Source: Pseudomonas moorei
GTDB taxonomy: Bacteria; Pseudomonadota; Gammaproteobacteria; Pseudomonadales; Pseudomonadaceae
Direction: 5' to 3'
NCBI RefSeq assembly: GCF_008801475.1
Contig: NZ_VZPP01000018.1
Location: 1-64,000, forward strand
Length of the DNA: 64,000 bases
Made by a program: the position numbers and the translations under genes. Positions 50,837 through 59,397 of this stretch are shown in pieces (the first letter of the stretch is position 1; each line of letters begins with the position of its first letter). Below the pieces are notes generated by a model. That model made no database searches. It was not told where the DNA came from and saw only the letters and a program-made list of their open reading frames with translations.

Positions 50837-50864
50837 CGGTGTCGCCCGTCGTCGGGCGACACCG
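50837..50864. terminator. Strong GC-rich hairpin downstream of the oxidoreductase gene
   Basis: CGGTGTCGCCCG and CGGGCGACACCG are perfect 12-bp arms around TCGT, 11 bp from the stop of the oxidoreductase at 50876. No T-run follows on the minus strand, so it may be a 3'-end stabiliser or an imperfect terminator. Confidence 0.55.
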
Positions 50865-50875
50865 ATGCCACTTGC

Positions 50876-51889
50876 CTAGAACCCTTCCAGGACAATCTTG
50901 CCCTTGGACTTTCCACTCTCGAGCAGCGCATGGGCTCGGCGCACATTCGCCGCGTTGATCGTGCCGAAGTGCTCGCCCACCGTGGTTTTCAGCGTCCCGG
51001 CATCGATCAGTTGCGCCACGCGATTGAGCAGGTTGTGCTGCTCGATCATGTCCGCAGTCTCGAACAGTGAGCGGGTGTACATGAACTCCCAGTGCAGCGA
51101 CAGGCTCTTGCGCTTGAGCTTGGTCACGTCGAGGGACTTCGGATCATCGATCAGTGCCAGCTTGCCTTGAGGGGCCAGGGCCTCGACCAGTTGATCGAGG
51201 TGATGATCGGTCTGGGTCAGGCTGGCAACGTGAGTCACGTGATCAACACCGGCGTGTCTGAGTGCTTCGCTCAGCGGCTGGCTGTGATCGACCACCAGGT
51301 CGGCGCCCAACGCTTTGACCCAGCTTTGGGTTTGCGGACGCGAAGCGGTGCCGATGACGTTCAGGCCAGTGAGTTGTTTCGCCAGTTGCGTGAGGATCGA
51401 GCCGACACCCCCGGCCGCGCCGACAATCAGCAGACTCTGGCCTTCATCGACGTTGCCTTCGCGCACTTGCAGGCGTTCGAAGAGCAGTTCCCACGCGGTG
51501 ATGGCCGTCAACGGCAGGGCGGCCGCTTCAGCGAAACCCAGGGTTTTTGGCATGTGGCCGACGATCCGCTCGTCCACGACGTGCAGTTCGCTATTGCCGC
51601 CGGCGCGGGCGATGGAGCCGGCGTAAAACACCTTGTCGCCGGTCTTGAACAGCGTGACTTCGCTGCCAACGGCCTTGACCACACCGGCCACGTCCCAGCC
51701 CAGTACCTTTGCCGCGCCGTCTTCAGGCTGGACGTTCTGGCGGACCTTGGTGTCCACCGGGTTGACCGAAATGGCTTTGACTTCCACCAACAGGTCGCGG
51801 GGACCGGTGACTGGCTCCGGCAGTTCGATGTCTTGCAGGGATTTTTCGTCGCTGATCGGCAAGGAGGCGTAATAGGCGATGGCTTTCAT
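50876..51889 (-). CDS. Quinone oxidoreductase-like zinc-type alcohol dehydrogenase family protein
   Basis: A 337-aa MDR-superfamily NAD(P)H oxidoreductase. The catalytic-fold half has NPVDTKVRQN and VLGWDVAGVVKAVGS, and the cofactor half has IVGAAGGVGSILTQLAKQL. The zinc-ligand Cys and His pattern of true alcohol dehydrogenases is missing, which fits quinone-reductase-like members. ATG 51889 follows GGAGCCCTCC; a much longer frame from 52012 lacks a ribosome site. It is 31 bp downstream of the ABM monooxygenase gene on the same strand, likely one operon. Confidence 0.9.
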   Translation of the reverse strand: MKAIAYYASLPISDEKSLQDIELPEPVTGPRDLLVEVKAISVNPVDTKVRQNVQPEDGAAKVLGWDVAGVVKAVGSEVTLFKTGDKVFYAGSIARAGGNSELHVVDERIVGHMPKTLGFAEAAALPLTAITAWELLFERLQVREGNVDEGQSLLIVGAAGGVGSILTQLAKQLTGLNVIGTASRPQTQSWVKALGADLVVDHSQPLSEALRHAGVDHVTHVASLTQTDHHLDQLVEALAPQGKLALIDDPKSLDVTKLKRKSLSLHWEFMYTRSLFETADMIEQHNLLNRVAQLIDAGTLKTTVGEHFGTINAANVRRAHALLESGKSKGKIVLEGF

Positions 51890-51920
51890 GGAGGGCTCCG
51901 CAAACGAATGGAAGAAAGAA

Positions 51921-52214
51921 TCAGGCGAGGGCACGCAGGCGCTTGAGTTCGAAGTGTTCGAGAAAATCACCGGCCTGGTCGCGAAAGTGCTGGATATGGG
52001 CGCTGACATCATGGGCTTGCAGGGCTTCTTCGCTGCTCCAGTGCTCGATCATGTAGAAAGCCAGCGGGTTGGCCTGGTCCTGATGCAGATCGTATTGCCC
52101 GCAACCGGCCTCGGCACGGGTCGGCTCCACCAGCGCCCGCAAGTGCTGTTCCAGGGCGTCTTGCTGGCCGGGTTTGGCAATCAGGGTGGCGATAGCGGTA
52201 AAAGGCTGGGACAT
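51921..52214 (-). CDS. ABM-domain monooxygenase (YgiN-like)
   Basis: A 97-aa antibiotic-biosynthesis-monooxygenase-type protein, normally a dimeric, cofactor-light oxidase of quinols or a scavenger of reactive compounds. The ferredoxin-like fold is marked by IATLIAKPGQQDALEQHLRAL, CGQYDLHQDQ and FYMIEHWSSEEALQAH. ATG 52214 has a usable site. It lies upstream of the quinone-reductase-like gene and divergent from a LysR regulator across 116 bp, a layout typical of quinone or electrophile stress operons. Confidence 0.88.
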   Translation of the reverse strand: MSQPFTAIATLIAKPGQQDALEQHLRALVEPTRAEAGCGQYDLHQDQANPLAFYMIEHWSSEEALQAHDVSAHIQHFRDQAGDFLEHFELKRLRALA

Positions 52215-52330
52215 CTGCGACTCCGGGCGGGGGTGATTTCGATGAAGAGATGATTGGCTATTTCTCCTGAAGATAAAACCCGCTAAAAGAGCAGTCTCTT
52301 TCAACATTTTTTTGATAATCGAGGCTTCAA

Positions 52331-53260
52331 ATGCTGCGTTTCGATGACTTGCAGTTGTTTGTCCGGGCGGCGGACCTGGGCAGCCTGTCAGCGGCTGCGC
52401 GGGGCATGGACATGTCGGCAGCGGTGGCCAGCGCCGCGTTGAAACGCATCGAACAGCAGCTCGGCGCCCGCCTGCTGGCCCGCTCCACGCGCAGCCTGCG
52501 CCTGACCGCGGAGGGCGAAGGTTTTCTCGAATACGCACGGGCGGCCCTGAGCAATCTCGACGAGGGCCGACGGCTGTTGGCCAGCGGCCAGGATCAAGTG
52601 AGCGGCGTGTTGCAGTTGTCGGCACCTTCGGACTTCGGTCGCAACCTGTTGCTGCCCTGGCTCGATGAGTTCCAGCGCGAGCACCCGAAGCTCACCGTGC
52701 GCCTGTTGCTGGGCGACCGCATCGCCGATCTGTTTCGTCAGCCGGTGGACATCGCCTTGCGGTATGGCGAGCCGGAAGACTCCAGTCTGGTGGCATTGCC
52801 CATCGCCCCGCAGAACCGTCGTGTTCTCTGCGCTGCGCCGGGTTACCTGGCCCGGCATGGCGAGCCGCGGCAATTGGAACAACTGGCCCAACACAATTGC
52901 CTGCTGTTCATGCTCGGCAGCCGCGTCCACGACCACTGGAGTTTCCACGATGGCAAGCGTGAGATGAGCCTGACGGTCAGCGGCGATCGTTTCAGTGACG
53001 ATGCCGATGTGGTGCGTCTGTGGGCGGTGGCGGGGGCCGGAATCGCCTACAAATCCTGGCTTGATGTGGCGGCCGATGTGCTCGCCGGCCGCTTGAAAGT
53101 GCTGATGCCCGAGCTGCTCTGTGAGCGCGCACCGCTGAATCTGCTGTGCGCCCATCGCGCCCAATTGAGTAAGCCGGTGAACCTTTTGCGAGAAATGCTG
53201 GCCAGCCGATGCGCGCGGTTGAGCAGCCATTTTCCGGGGGTGGCGGGCATCGATCATTAA
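52331..53260 (+). CDS. LysR-family transcriptional regulator
   Basis: A 309-aa LTTR with an N-terminal winged helix (LQLFVRAADLGSLSAAARG, ASAALKRIEQQLGARLLARS) and a substrate-binding domain. It is of the group often found next to quinone-reductase or ABM genes. The ATG follows GAGG. It is divergent from the ABM-oxidoreductase operon, so that operon is the likely target. No inducer can be read from sequence. Confidence 0.9.
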   Translation: MLRFDDLQLFVRAADLGSLSAAARGMDMSAAVASAALKRIEQQLGARLLARSTRSLRLTAEGEGFLEYARAALSNLDEGRRLLASGQDQVSGVLQLSAPSDFGRNLLLPWLDEFQREHPKLTVRLLLGDRIADLFRQPVDIALRYGEPEDSSLVALPIAPQNRRVLCAAPGYLARHGEPRQLEQLAQHNCLLFMLGSRVHDHWSFHDGKREMSLTVSGDRFSDDADVVRLWAVAGAGIAYKSWLDVAADVLAGRLKVLMPELLCERAPLNLLCAHRAQLSKPVNLLREMLASRCARLSSHFPGVAGIDH

Positions 53261-53575
53261 TCGCAGGAAAAAAGCGAAATTTCCCTCAGGAACTATCAGC
53301 ACCAACCCTTGGCGGAGGACAGGAACCGTCCGCCAACCCGCCTATACTAGCGCTCGCCTCATGTCCGCACCGTCGATCCGAATGGCAAGGCCTCGCTGGA
53401 GCCGACCTTGCCCCATACCCCGTCGCCTGCCCTCTGCAATCCTTGTCCGGTGAGGGCTTGAGTGAGCGATGGTTGTGTCCGGTGAATGGCGGTTATCGCG
53501 TCTTGGCCGACGACACATTACTGCTCAAGATGTCCCGCGAGCAGTAGACGAAACGATTCAACAGGGAGTGAATAC
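53261..53575 (+). other. Leader region before the ArsR-like regulator, with hairpin and short ORF
   Basis: TTGGCGGA and TCCGCCAA (53309-53316, 53329-53336) form an eight-base stem. A TATACT -10-like hexamer lies at 53343-53348. The transcript would have about 220 bases before the ArsR-like ATG, long enough for a leader function. A 29-codon frame (TTG 53458 to TAG 53547, M-SERWLCPVNGGYRVLADD...) is open but its ribosome site is weak; I cannot decide whether it is translated. Confidence 0.35.
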
Positions 53576-54310
53576 ATGGAACATGCACCTTGCATCAGCC
53601 AGATAGCCACCTTGCTGGCTGACCCAAAGCGCAGCGCAATGATGTGGGCCTTGATGGATGGCTCGGCGCGACAAACCGAAGAGCTGGCGTTGCTGGCGGG
53701 TCTGTCACCCTCTTCGGCCAGTGCACATCTGGGGCGTTTGGCCGCCGGAGGTCTGTTGAAGGTCGAGCCGCGCGGGCGCAAGCGGTTCTTCCGCCTGGCG
53801 GCCCCCGAAATCGGTGCCGCGATCGAAGCCCTGGCCAGTGCGACGATTGCCAGCGCGCCACAGAATATCCCCGAGATCTTCAAACGCACCGCCCCCCTCG
53901 CCAAACCGCAGCCGGCACGTTCGTCACTGTTGCGCGCCCGGCTTTGCGATGACCATCTCGGCGGTACGCTGGCCGCCGATCTGTATCAGCGGTTACTGGA
54001 TGCGGGCTGGATCGAACAATTCGATCAGCGTGTCACGATCACGCTCAAGGGCTCTACGGAACTGGCGGCGCGTGGCGTGTACATCCAGGCTCTGGCCCAT
54101 CGCAATGGCCGGTCGGCGTGCGCCTGTCCAGACTGGAGCGAAAGACGCCCGCACATGGGCGGGGCATTGGGCGCGGCGTTGCTGCAGCTATTCTTGCAGT
54201 CCGGCTGGTTGAGCCTGCCCAACGATTCGCGCGCCTTGCAGGTCACCGCCGCCGGGCAGCGTGAAATTCACCGCTTTGCCAAGGCAACCGAGCTGGAACT
54301 GGCGTTCTAG
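53576..54310 (+). CDS. ArsR-type helix-turn-helix regulator with C-terminal extension
   Basis: A 244-aa regulator. The N-terminal winged helix (about 1-90) is ArsR-like: DPKRSAMMWALMDGSARQTEELALLAGLSPSSASAHLGRL and GRKRFFRL. The C-terminal half, about 130 residues, is not standard ArsR: it contains a Cys group (RSACACPDWSERRPHMGG) that could bind a metal or sense oxidants. The ATG at 53576 follows CAGGGAG. It lies 136 bp upstream of an MFS transporter on the same strand, which is the obvious candidate target. Confidence 0.82.
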   Translation: MEHAPCISQIATLLADPKRSAMMWALMDGSARQTEELALLAGLSPSSASAHLGRLAAGGLLKVEPRGRKRFFRLAAPEIGAAIEALASATIASAPQNIPEIFKRTAPLAKPQPARSSLLRARLCDDHLGGTLAADLYQRLLDAGWIEQFDQRVTITLKGSTELAARGVYIQALAHRNGRSACACPDWSERRPHMGGALGAALLQLFLQSGWLSLPNDSRALQVTAAGQREIHRFAKATELELAF

Positions 54311-54446
54311 GGCGTTTTCAGGCTGACGTCTGGGGTTATGGCGCCAGACGTCGTTCAGAGGTCCGGACAGGTCGCATCCAGCAATAACCCCCCATGGCTA
54401 TCACGCACACTCGATCCGGGGATTTCCTGGATTGGGGGTATGCGGT

Positions 54447-55829
54447 ATGGACACACGAAGCTACAGCGCGGCAGAACGTCTGGAACGACTGCCCATCAGC
54501 GGCTATCACCGCGTCATTTTCATCATTATTGCCCTGGCGTTTTTCTTCGACTCCATGGACCTGGCGATGATGACGTTCCTGCTCGGCTCGATCAAAGCCG
54601 AGTTCGGCCTGAGCACCGCGCAGGCGGGCTTTCTGGCCAGTTCGAGTTTTTTCGGGATGGTGGTCGGCGCGTCGCTCTCCGGGATGCTGGCTGACCGCTT
54701 CGGGCGTAAACCGGTGTTCCAGTGGAGCATCGTGTTGTGGGGGCTCGCCAGCTACCTGTGCTCCACGGCGCAAACGATAGAGACGCTGACGTTGTTCCGA
54801 ATCCTGTTGGGAATCGGCATGGGCATGGAGTTTCCCATTGCTCAGTCGATGCTGTCCGAACTGATTCCGGCCAAGCGACGCGGACGCTACATCGCATTGA
54901 TGGACGGTTTCTGGCCGCTGGGCTTCGTCGCCGCCGGGGTGCTTTCCTACTTCCTGTTGCCGGTGATTGGTTGGCGGGACATTTTTCTGGTGTTGGCGGT
55001 GCCGGCGGTGTTCGTCCTGACGATCCGCTTTTTCATTCCCGAGTCACCGCGCTGGCTGGAGCAGGCCGGTCACCATGAGGCGGCGGATACTGTATTGCGG
55101 CGTATCGAGGAGCGCGTCAGGGCTTCATTGGGTCATTCGCACCTGCCCGAGCCGATTCGCCTGCCACGGGTGGCCAGTCAACCCGGCAACTTCTTTTCGG
55201 CGCTGAGTCAGATCTGGTCGCCACTGTATCGCCAGCGCACGATGATGATCTGGAGCGTCTGGTTCTTCGCCTTGCTCGGCTTCTATGGCTTGACCTCCTG
55301 GCTCAGTGCCTTGCTGCAACAGTCGGGGTTTGCCGTGACTCAGTCGGTGTATTACACGGTGCTGATTTCCCTTGGCGGGATTCCCGGCTTCCTGATGGCG
55401 GCCTGGCTGGTGGAGCGCTGGGGACGTAAGCCGGTGTGTGTCGTGACGCTGCTCGGCGGCGGGGTGATGGCGTTTCTTTATGGGCAGAGTGCGGTGTTTG
55501 GCGGCAACGTCAGCCTGCTGATCGCCTCCGGGTTGCTGATGCAGTTTTTCCTGTTCGGTATGTGGGCAGTGCTCTACACCTACACCCCGGAGCTGTACCC
55601 GACATCGGCGCGGGCCACCGGCTCGGGTTTTGCCTCGGCAATTGGTCGCGTGGGTTCGCTGCTCGGGCCTATGGTGACCGGGCTGGTGTTCCCGATAACG
55701 GGGCAGGGCGGGGTGTTCGCCCTGGGGGCGTTGTGTTTTGCGTTGGCGGCGCTGGTGGTCTGGATGTTCGGGATGGAGACGCGGGGCAAGACGCTGGAGG
55801 AGTTAAGCGAGCCGGTATCCATCGGCTAA
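54447..55829 (+). CDS. MFS transporter, sugar-porter/NiaP-like
   Basis: A 460-aa, 12-helix major facilitator. FDSMDLAMMTFLLG, the motif-A loop MLADRFGRKP, PESPRWLEQAGHHEAA after helix 6, and YTYTPELYPTSARATGSG after helix 10 place it with the NiaP/SV2-like group that carries aromatic acids or vitamins. The substrate is not clear. ATG 54447 has GGGGG eight bases upstream. It probably pairs with the ArsR-type regulator upstream. Confidence 0.88.
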   Translation: MDTRSYSAAERLERLPISGYHRVIFIIIALAFFFDSMDLAMMTFLLGSIKAEFGLSTAQAGFLASSSFFGMVVGASLSGMLADRFGRKPVFQWSIVLWGLASYLCSTAQTIETLTLFRILLGIGMGMEFPIAQSMLSELIPAKRRGRYIALMDGFWPLGFVAAGVLSYFLLPVIGWRDIFLVLAVPAVFVLTIRFFIPESPRWLEQAGHHEAADTVLRRIEERVRASLGHSHLPEPIRLPRVASQPGNFFSALSQIWSPLYRQRTMMIWSVWFFALLGFYGLTSWLSALLQQSGFAVTQSVYYTVLISLGGIPGFLMAAWLVERWGRKPVCVVTLLGGGVMAFLYGQSAVFGGNVSLLIASGLLMQFFLFGMWAVLYTYTPELYPTSARATGSGFASAIGRVGSLLGPMVTGLVFPITGQGGVFALGALCFALAALVVWMFGMETRGKTLEELSEPVSIG

Positions 55830-55839
55830 ATGCTGACCC

Positions 55840-55867
55840 TGCAGGAGCGAGCAAGCTCGCTCCTGCA
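55840..55867. terminator. Perfect REP-derived hairpin between convergent genes
   Basis: TGCAGGAGCGAGC and GCTCGCTCCTGCA are exact 13-bp arms around AA, lying between the convergent MFS and adenine deaminase genes. The core is REP sequence; it may serve both genes as a terminator. Confidence 0.65.
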
Positions 55868-55884
55868 TTGGTTTTGCGGTGCGC

Positions 55885-56838
55885 TTACGGTTTGACCAAA
55901 CGTGCATCCAGGCTGTTCTGCGCCAACCGCTTGGCCTGCTCCTGGGTCATGCCCAGGTCGGTGTACAACGCATGGAAGTTTTCGGTGACGTAACCGCCGA
56001 AGTACGCCGGGTCATCGGAGTTCACGGTCACCTTCACGCCACGCTCGAGCATGTCGAGAATGTTGTGCTGCGACATGTGATCGAACACGCGGAGCTTGGT
56101 GTTGGACAGCGGGCACACGGTCAGCGGGATTTGCTCGTCGATGATGCGTTGCATCAGGCGCTCGTCTTCGATGGCCCGTACGCCATGGTCGATGCGCTGG
56201 ATCTTCAGCAGGTCGAGGGCTTCCCAGATGTACTCGGGCGGACCTTCTTCACCGGCGTGGGCAACGGTGAGGAAGCCTTCGCCGCGGGCACGATCGAACA
56301 CGCGCTGGAACTTGCTCGGCGGGTGGCCCATCTCAGAACTGTCGAGGCCGACGGCGACGAACGCGTCGCGGAATGGCAGTGCCTGGTCGAGGGTTTTTTG
56401 CGCTTGTTCTTCGCTCAGGTGACGCAGGAAACTCAGGATCAAACCGCTGGTGATCCCCAGTTGCTGTTCACCGTCCTTCAACGCGGCGGCGATGCCGTTG
56501 AGCACCACTTCGAATGGAATGCCACGGTCGGTGTGGGTCTGCGGGTCGAAGAACGGTTCGGTGTGAATTACGTTCTGCGCCTTGCAACGCAACAGGTAAG
56601 CCCAGGTCAGGTCGTAGAAATCCTGGGAGGTGCGCAACACGTCGGCGCCCTGGTAATACAGGTCGAGGAACTCTTGCAGGTTGTTGAAGGCGTAGGCCTT
56701 GCGCAGGGTGTCGACGTCGCTCCACGGCAGGGCAATCTTGTTGCGTTCCGCCAGGGCGAACAGCAGTTCGGGTTCCAGCGAACCCTCAAGGTGCAGGTGC
56801 AGTTCTGCCTTGGGCAGGGCGTTCAGCCAGTCGTACAT
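55885..56838 (-). CDS. add: Adenine deaminase (adenosine-deaminase family)
   Basis: A zinc amidohydrolase that deaminates adenine to hypoxanthine. Metal ligands are seen in ELHLHLEGSLEPELL (His-x-His), AHAGEEG (His), and NSDDPAYFGGY (Asp), with the proton-shuttle Glu in AHAGEEG. At 317 aa it is very close to P. aeruginosa PA0148, an enzyme classified as adenosine deaminase by homology but specific for adenine. The neighbouring purine genes agree. No strong ribosome site is seen at ATG 56838, but the N-terminus MYDWLNALPKAELHLHLEG is exact for the family. Confidence 0.93.
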   Translation of the reverse strand: MYDWLNALPKAELHLHLEGSLEPELLFALAERNKIALPWSDVDTLRKAYAFNNLQEFLDLYYQGADVLRTSQDFYDLTWAYLLRCKAQNVIHTEPFFDPQTHTDRGIPFEVVLNGIAAALKDGEQQLGITSGLILSFLRHLSEEQAQKTLDQALPFRDAFVAVGLDSSEMGHPPSKFQRVFDRARGEGFLTVAHAGEEGPPEYIWEALDLLKIQRIDHGVRAIEDERLMQRIIDEQIPLTVCPLSNTKLRVFDHMSQHNILDMLERGVKVTVNSDDPAYFGGYVTENFHALYTDLGMTQEQAKRLAQNSLDARLVKP

Positions 56839-56919
56839 AGTCTGTTCTCATCAGGTGCGATGGCCGCCATTCTACAGGTGCTCGCTGCAACAATTGGTAA
56901 AACCTGACCGAGCGGTTCA

Positions 56920-57885
56920 TCACACCGCTTGCTGTTCCCGTCGATAGGCGTAGGTATCGGCGAAGCGCGAGAGCAGGAATTCGGCGCAGGTGGTGGTCGG
57001 GTATTTCGCCGGGTGAAGCTCATCCTGACAGCCGGGCAGGCATTCGATGCGGGTGTCGGGGTGTGGCTCGGCGAAGAACGGCATCGAATAGCGATCCACG
57101 CCCAGCGGGCTGATCACCCGGTGTGGGGTCGACCGATAACGGTCATTGCTCCAGCGCGCCATCATGTCGCCCAGGTTAACCACGAACGTGCCGTCGATGG
57201 GCGGCGCGTCAATCCATTCACCGTTGACGTTCCGGACTTGCAGACCGCCAGCGGCATCTTGATAGAGCAAGGTGATGCAACCGTAATCAGTGTGGGCGCC
57301 GGCACCTTGCTGTTCGGCCGAACTGGCCGTGTGGCGCGGAGGGTAATGGATCATCCGCAAGACACTGACGGGTTCGTTGAAGCGCGTATCGAAAAAATCG
57401 CGCTCGATGCCCAAGGCCAGCGTCATCGCCCGCAACAGGGTCTGCGCAAGGGCTAGCATGTCGACGTAGTGCTGCTCCATCAGTGTTTCCCAGCCGGGCA
57501 GCGACGGGTGACGGTTGGGGCCGCGCAGGGGTTTTTCCGCCAGCACTTCAGGGTGACAGGCCGGCAGGTGCAGGCCCATGTCGAAGGTTTCCTTGAGGTC
57601 GCTGGGTTTGCTCGGGTCGAGTTGCTCGGTGGCGATGGCGCCGTAACCGCGATGGTGGCGGGTCTGGGTGATGTCGATCTTGAGCTTTTCTTCGGCAGGC
57701 TGGGCGAAGAAGTGCTTGGCACTGTCGAGTACGGCATCGATGCGCGCGGCGCTGATCGGGTGGCCCTTGATATAGAAAAACCCCCATTCGCGGCAGGCGT
57801 GGTCGATTTGCGTGGCCACGGCTGACCAGGCGTTCTGGTCGTCGCTGTAGAGCGGGGCGATGTCGATGATGGGAAGGCTGGTCAT
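56920..57885 (-). CDS. Isopenicillin N synthase family 2-oxoglutarate/Fe(II) oxygenase
   Basis: A 321-aa non-haem iron oxygenase. Iron ligands His and Asp are in AHTDYGCITLL and the distal His is in STPHRVISPLG; DRYSMPFF carries the R-x-S that binds 2-oxoglutarate, so it looks like a 2OG-dependent enzyme rather than a penicillin synthase. The N-terminal DIOX domain is present (LPIIDIAPLYS). It sits upstream of the adenine deaminase and next to a purine/nucleoside-binding protein, equivalent to PA0147, so a purine-related substrate is plausible but unproven. ATG 57885 follows AGGAT. Confidence 0.88.
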   Translation of the reverse strand: MTSLPIIDIAPLYSDDQNAWSAVATQIDHACREWGFFYIKGHPISAARIDAVLDSAKHFFAQPAEEKLKIDITQTRHHRGYGAIATEQLDPSKPSDLKETFDMGLHLPACHPEVLAEKPLRGPNRHPSLPGWETLMEQHYVDMLALAQTLLRAMTLALGIERDFFDTRFNEPVSVLRMIHYPPRHTASSAEQQGAGAHTDYGCITLLYQDAAGGLQVRNVNGEWIDAPPIDGTFVVNLGDMMARWSNDRYRSTPHRVISPLGVDRYSMPFFAEPHPDTRIECLPGCQDELHPAKYPTTTCAEFLLSRFADTYAYRREQQAV

Positions 57886-57914
57886 ACACAATCCTGAAAG
57901 CACTGAAGGTCCAA

Positions 57915-58005
57915 TGTAGGAGCGGGCTTGCCCGCGATGACGTCAGCACATCCAACATCGTTGTTGACTGAATGTCCGCCATCGCGGGCAAGCCCGCTCC
58001 CACAG
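57915..58005. repeat. REP doublet (REPIN)
   Basis: TGTAGGAGCGGGCTTGCCCG and the inverse CGCGGGCAAGCCCGCTCCCA flank about 45 bp. Confidence 0.85.
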
Positions 58006-58027
58006 GGTTTTGTGTTGGGCATTGAAA

Positions 58028-59110
58028 TTACTTCGGTATCTCGGCCTTCATGCCTTCAACGTAGTAATTCATCGACGCCAGTTCCGTATGGGTCGCGCTC
58101 ACACCCGCCGGAATTTTCTCGACCCCGGCCTGATCCTTGATCGGCCCGGTGAACGGTTGCAACGCACCGCTCTTGATGTCGGCGATGATCTGCTCGGCCT
58201 CGGCTTTCACCGGTGCAGGCACCAGGTCGCTGATCGGCAGTTCAACCGTGCCTTCTTTCAAGCCGCCCCAGTAGTCCTGGGATTTCCAGTCATGGTCGAT
58301 CACGCTCTGGGTTGCCTGAATATAGTGCGAGGTCCAGTCATTGACGATGGACGTCAGCACCGCCTTGGGCCCGAAGTGCGCCATATCCGAAGCGTAGCCG
58401 ACGGCATACACGCCACGACGTTCTGCAGCCTGGATCGGTGCCGGACTGTCGGTGTGCTGGAACACCACGTCCACGCCCTGGTCGATCAGTGCGTTGGCGG
58501 CATCGGCTTCCTTGCCCGGATCGAACCACGAATTGACCCACACCACCTTGATCTCGGTGCCGGGGTTGTACTTGTTCAGGGCCAGTTGAATAGCGTTTAT
58601 GTCGCGGATCACTTCCGGAATGGGAAAGGACGCGACGTAGCCGATTTTCTTGGTCTTGGTCATCTTCGCCGCGAGGAATCCGCCGACGTAGCGACCCTCG
58701 TAGGTGCGCGCCAGGTAGGTGCCGAGGTTCTTGTCCTGTTTGTAGCCCGTGGCGTGTTCGAAGGTCACCGTGGGAAATTGTTTGGCGACTTTCAGCGTCG
58801 GGTTCATGTAGCCGAAAGATGTGGTGAAAATCAGGTCGTACTTGTCCTTGGCCATGTTGCGGATCACCCGCTCGGCGTCGGCGCCCTCGGCGACGTTCTC
58901 CACGTAGTTGGTGGTGATCTGCGGACCGAATTTTTCCGCCAGTGCCTTGCGTCCCTGTTCATGCTGATACGTCCAGCCATGGTCACCGATCGGACCGATA
59001 TAGACGAAGCCGACTTTCAGCGGATCGGTGGCACTGGCGGACAGGCTGGCGCTCAGACCGATGGCCGCCGTAATGGCGCAAAGCAGCTTCTTCAACGGAC
59101 GCTTGTGCAT
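58028..59110 (-). CDS. BMP-family ABC transporter substrate-binding protein
   Basis: The periplasmic or lipid-anchored binding protein of a purine/nucleoside ABC importer. The 360-aa protein has a signal peptide (MHKRPLKKLLCAITAAIGLSASLSASA) and a Bmp/PnrA fold: VGFVYIGPIGDHGWTYQHEQGRK, FTTSFGYMNP, HATGYKQ, DVVFQHTDSPAP. ATG 59110 has GGAG 9 bp upstream; an ATG at 59125 lacks one. The cluster also has a matching permease at the right edge of the window. Substrate assignment to purines rests on the neighbours. Confidence 0.9.
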   Translation of the reverse strand: MHKRPLKKLLCAITAAIGLSASLSASATDPLKVGFVYIGPIGDHGWTYQHEQGRKALAEKFGPQITTNYVENVAEGADAERVIRNMAKDKYDLIFTTSFGYMNPTLKVAKQFPTVTFEHATGYKQDKNLGTYLARTYEGRYVGGFLAAKMTKTKKIGYVASFPIPEVIRDINAIQLALNKYNPGTEIKVVWVNSWFDPGKEADAANALIDQGVDVVFQHTDSPAPIQAAERRGVYAVGYASDMAHFGPKAVLTSIVNDWTSHYIQATQSVIDHDWKSQDYWGGLKEGTVELPISDLVPAPVKAEAEQIIADIKSGALQPFTGPIKDQAGVEKIPAGVSATHTELASMNYYVEGMKAEIPK

Positions 59111-59198
59111 GAATTGGAACTCCATGTTGTTGTGTGGTTGGCAGGCCAATGCAAATTGCTGACCAACAAGACAACAAATGATTTGAAACCGGAGTGAG

Positions 59199-59269
59199 GC
59201 CTTCGCTGGCAAGCCCGCTCCTACAGGATTCGCGCAACTTCCGTAGGCGCTGGCTTGCTAGCGAAGGGG
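59199..59269. repeat. REP doublet
   Basis: CTTCGCTGGCAAGCCCGCTC and CCGTAGGCGCTGGCTTGCTA in inverted orientation, upstream of the antiporter. Confidence 0.72.
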
Positions 59270-59397
59270 CCGGCAAGGCCGATAAAAGTGCACCTGCCAA
59301 ACCGGCTGCCTGCTCTTGGTGCGCTAAGGTAAAACGAAACGTTAGCGCCACCCCACAGTCAGTAGCTCATACGCTCCCCACGGCAATAAGGCTCGAC

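Noticed and set aside
54432..54446. Upstream TTG start for the MFS transporter
   Set aside because: ATG 54447 has a GGGGG site at suitable distance and starts the family's usual N-terminus.
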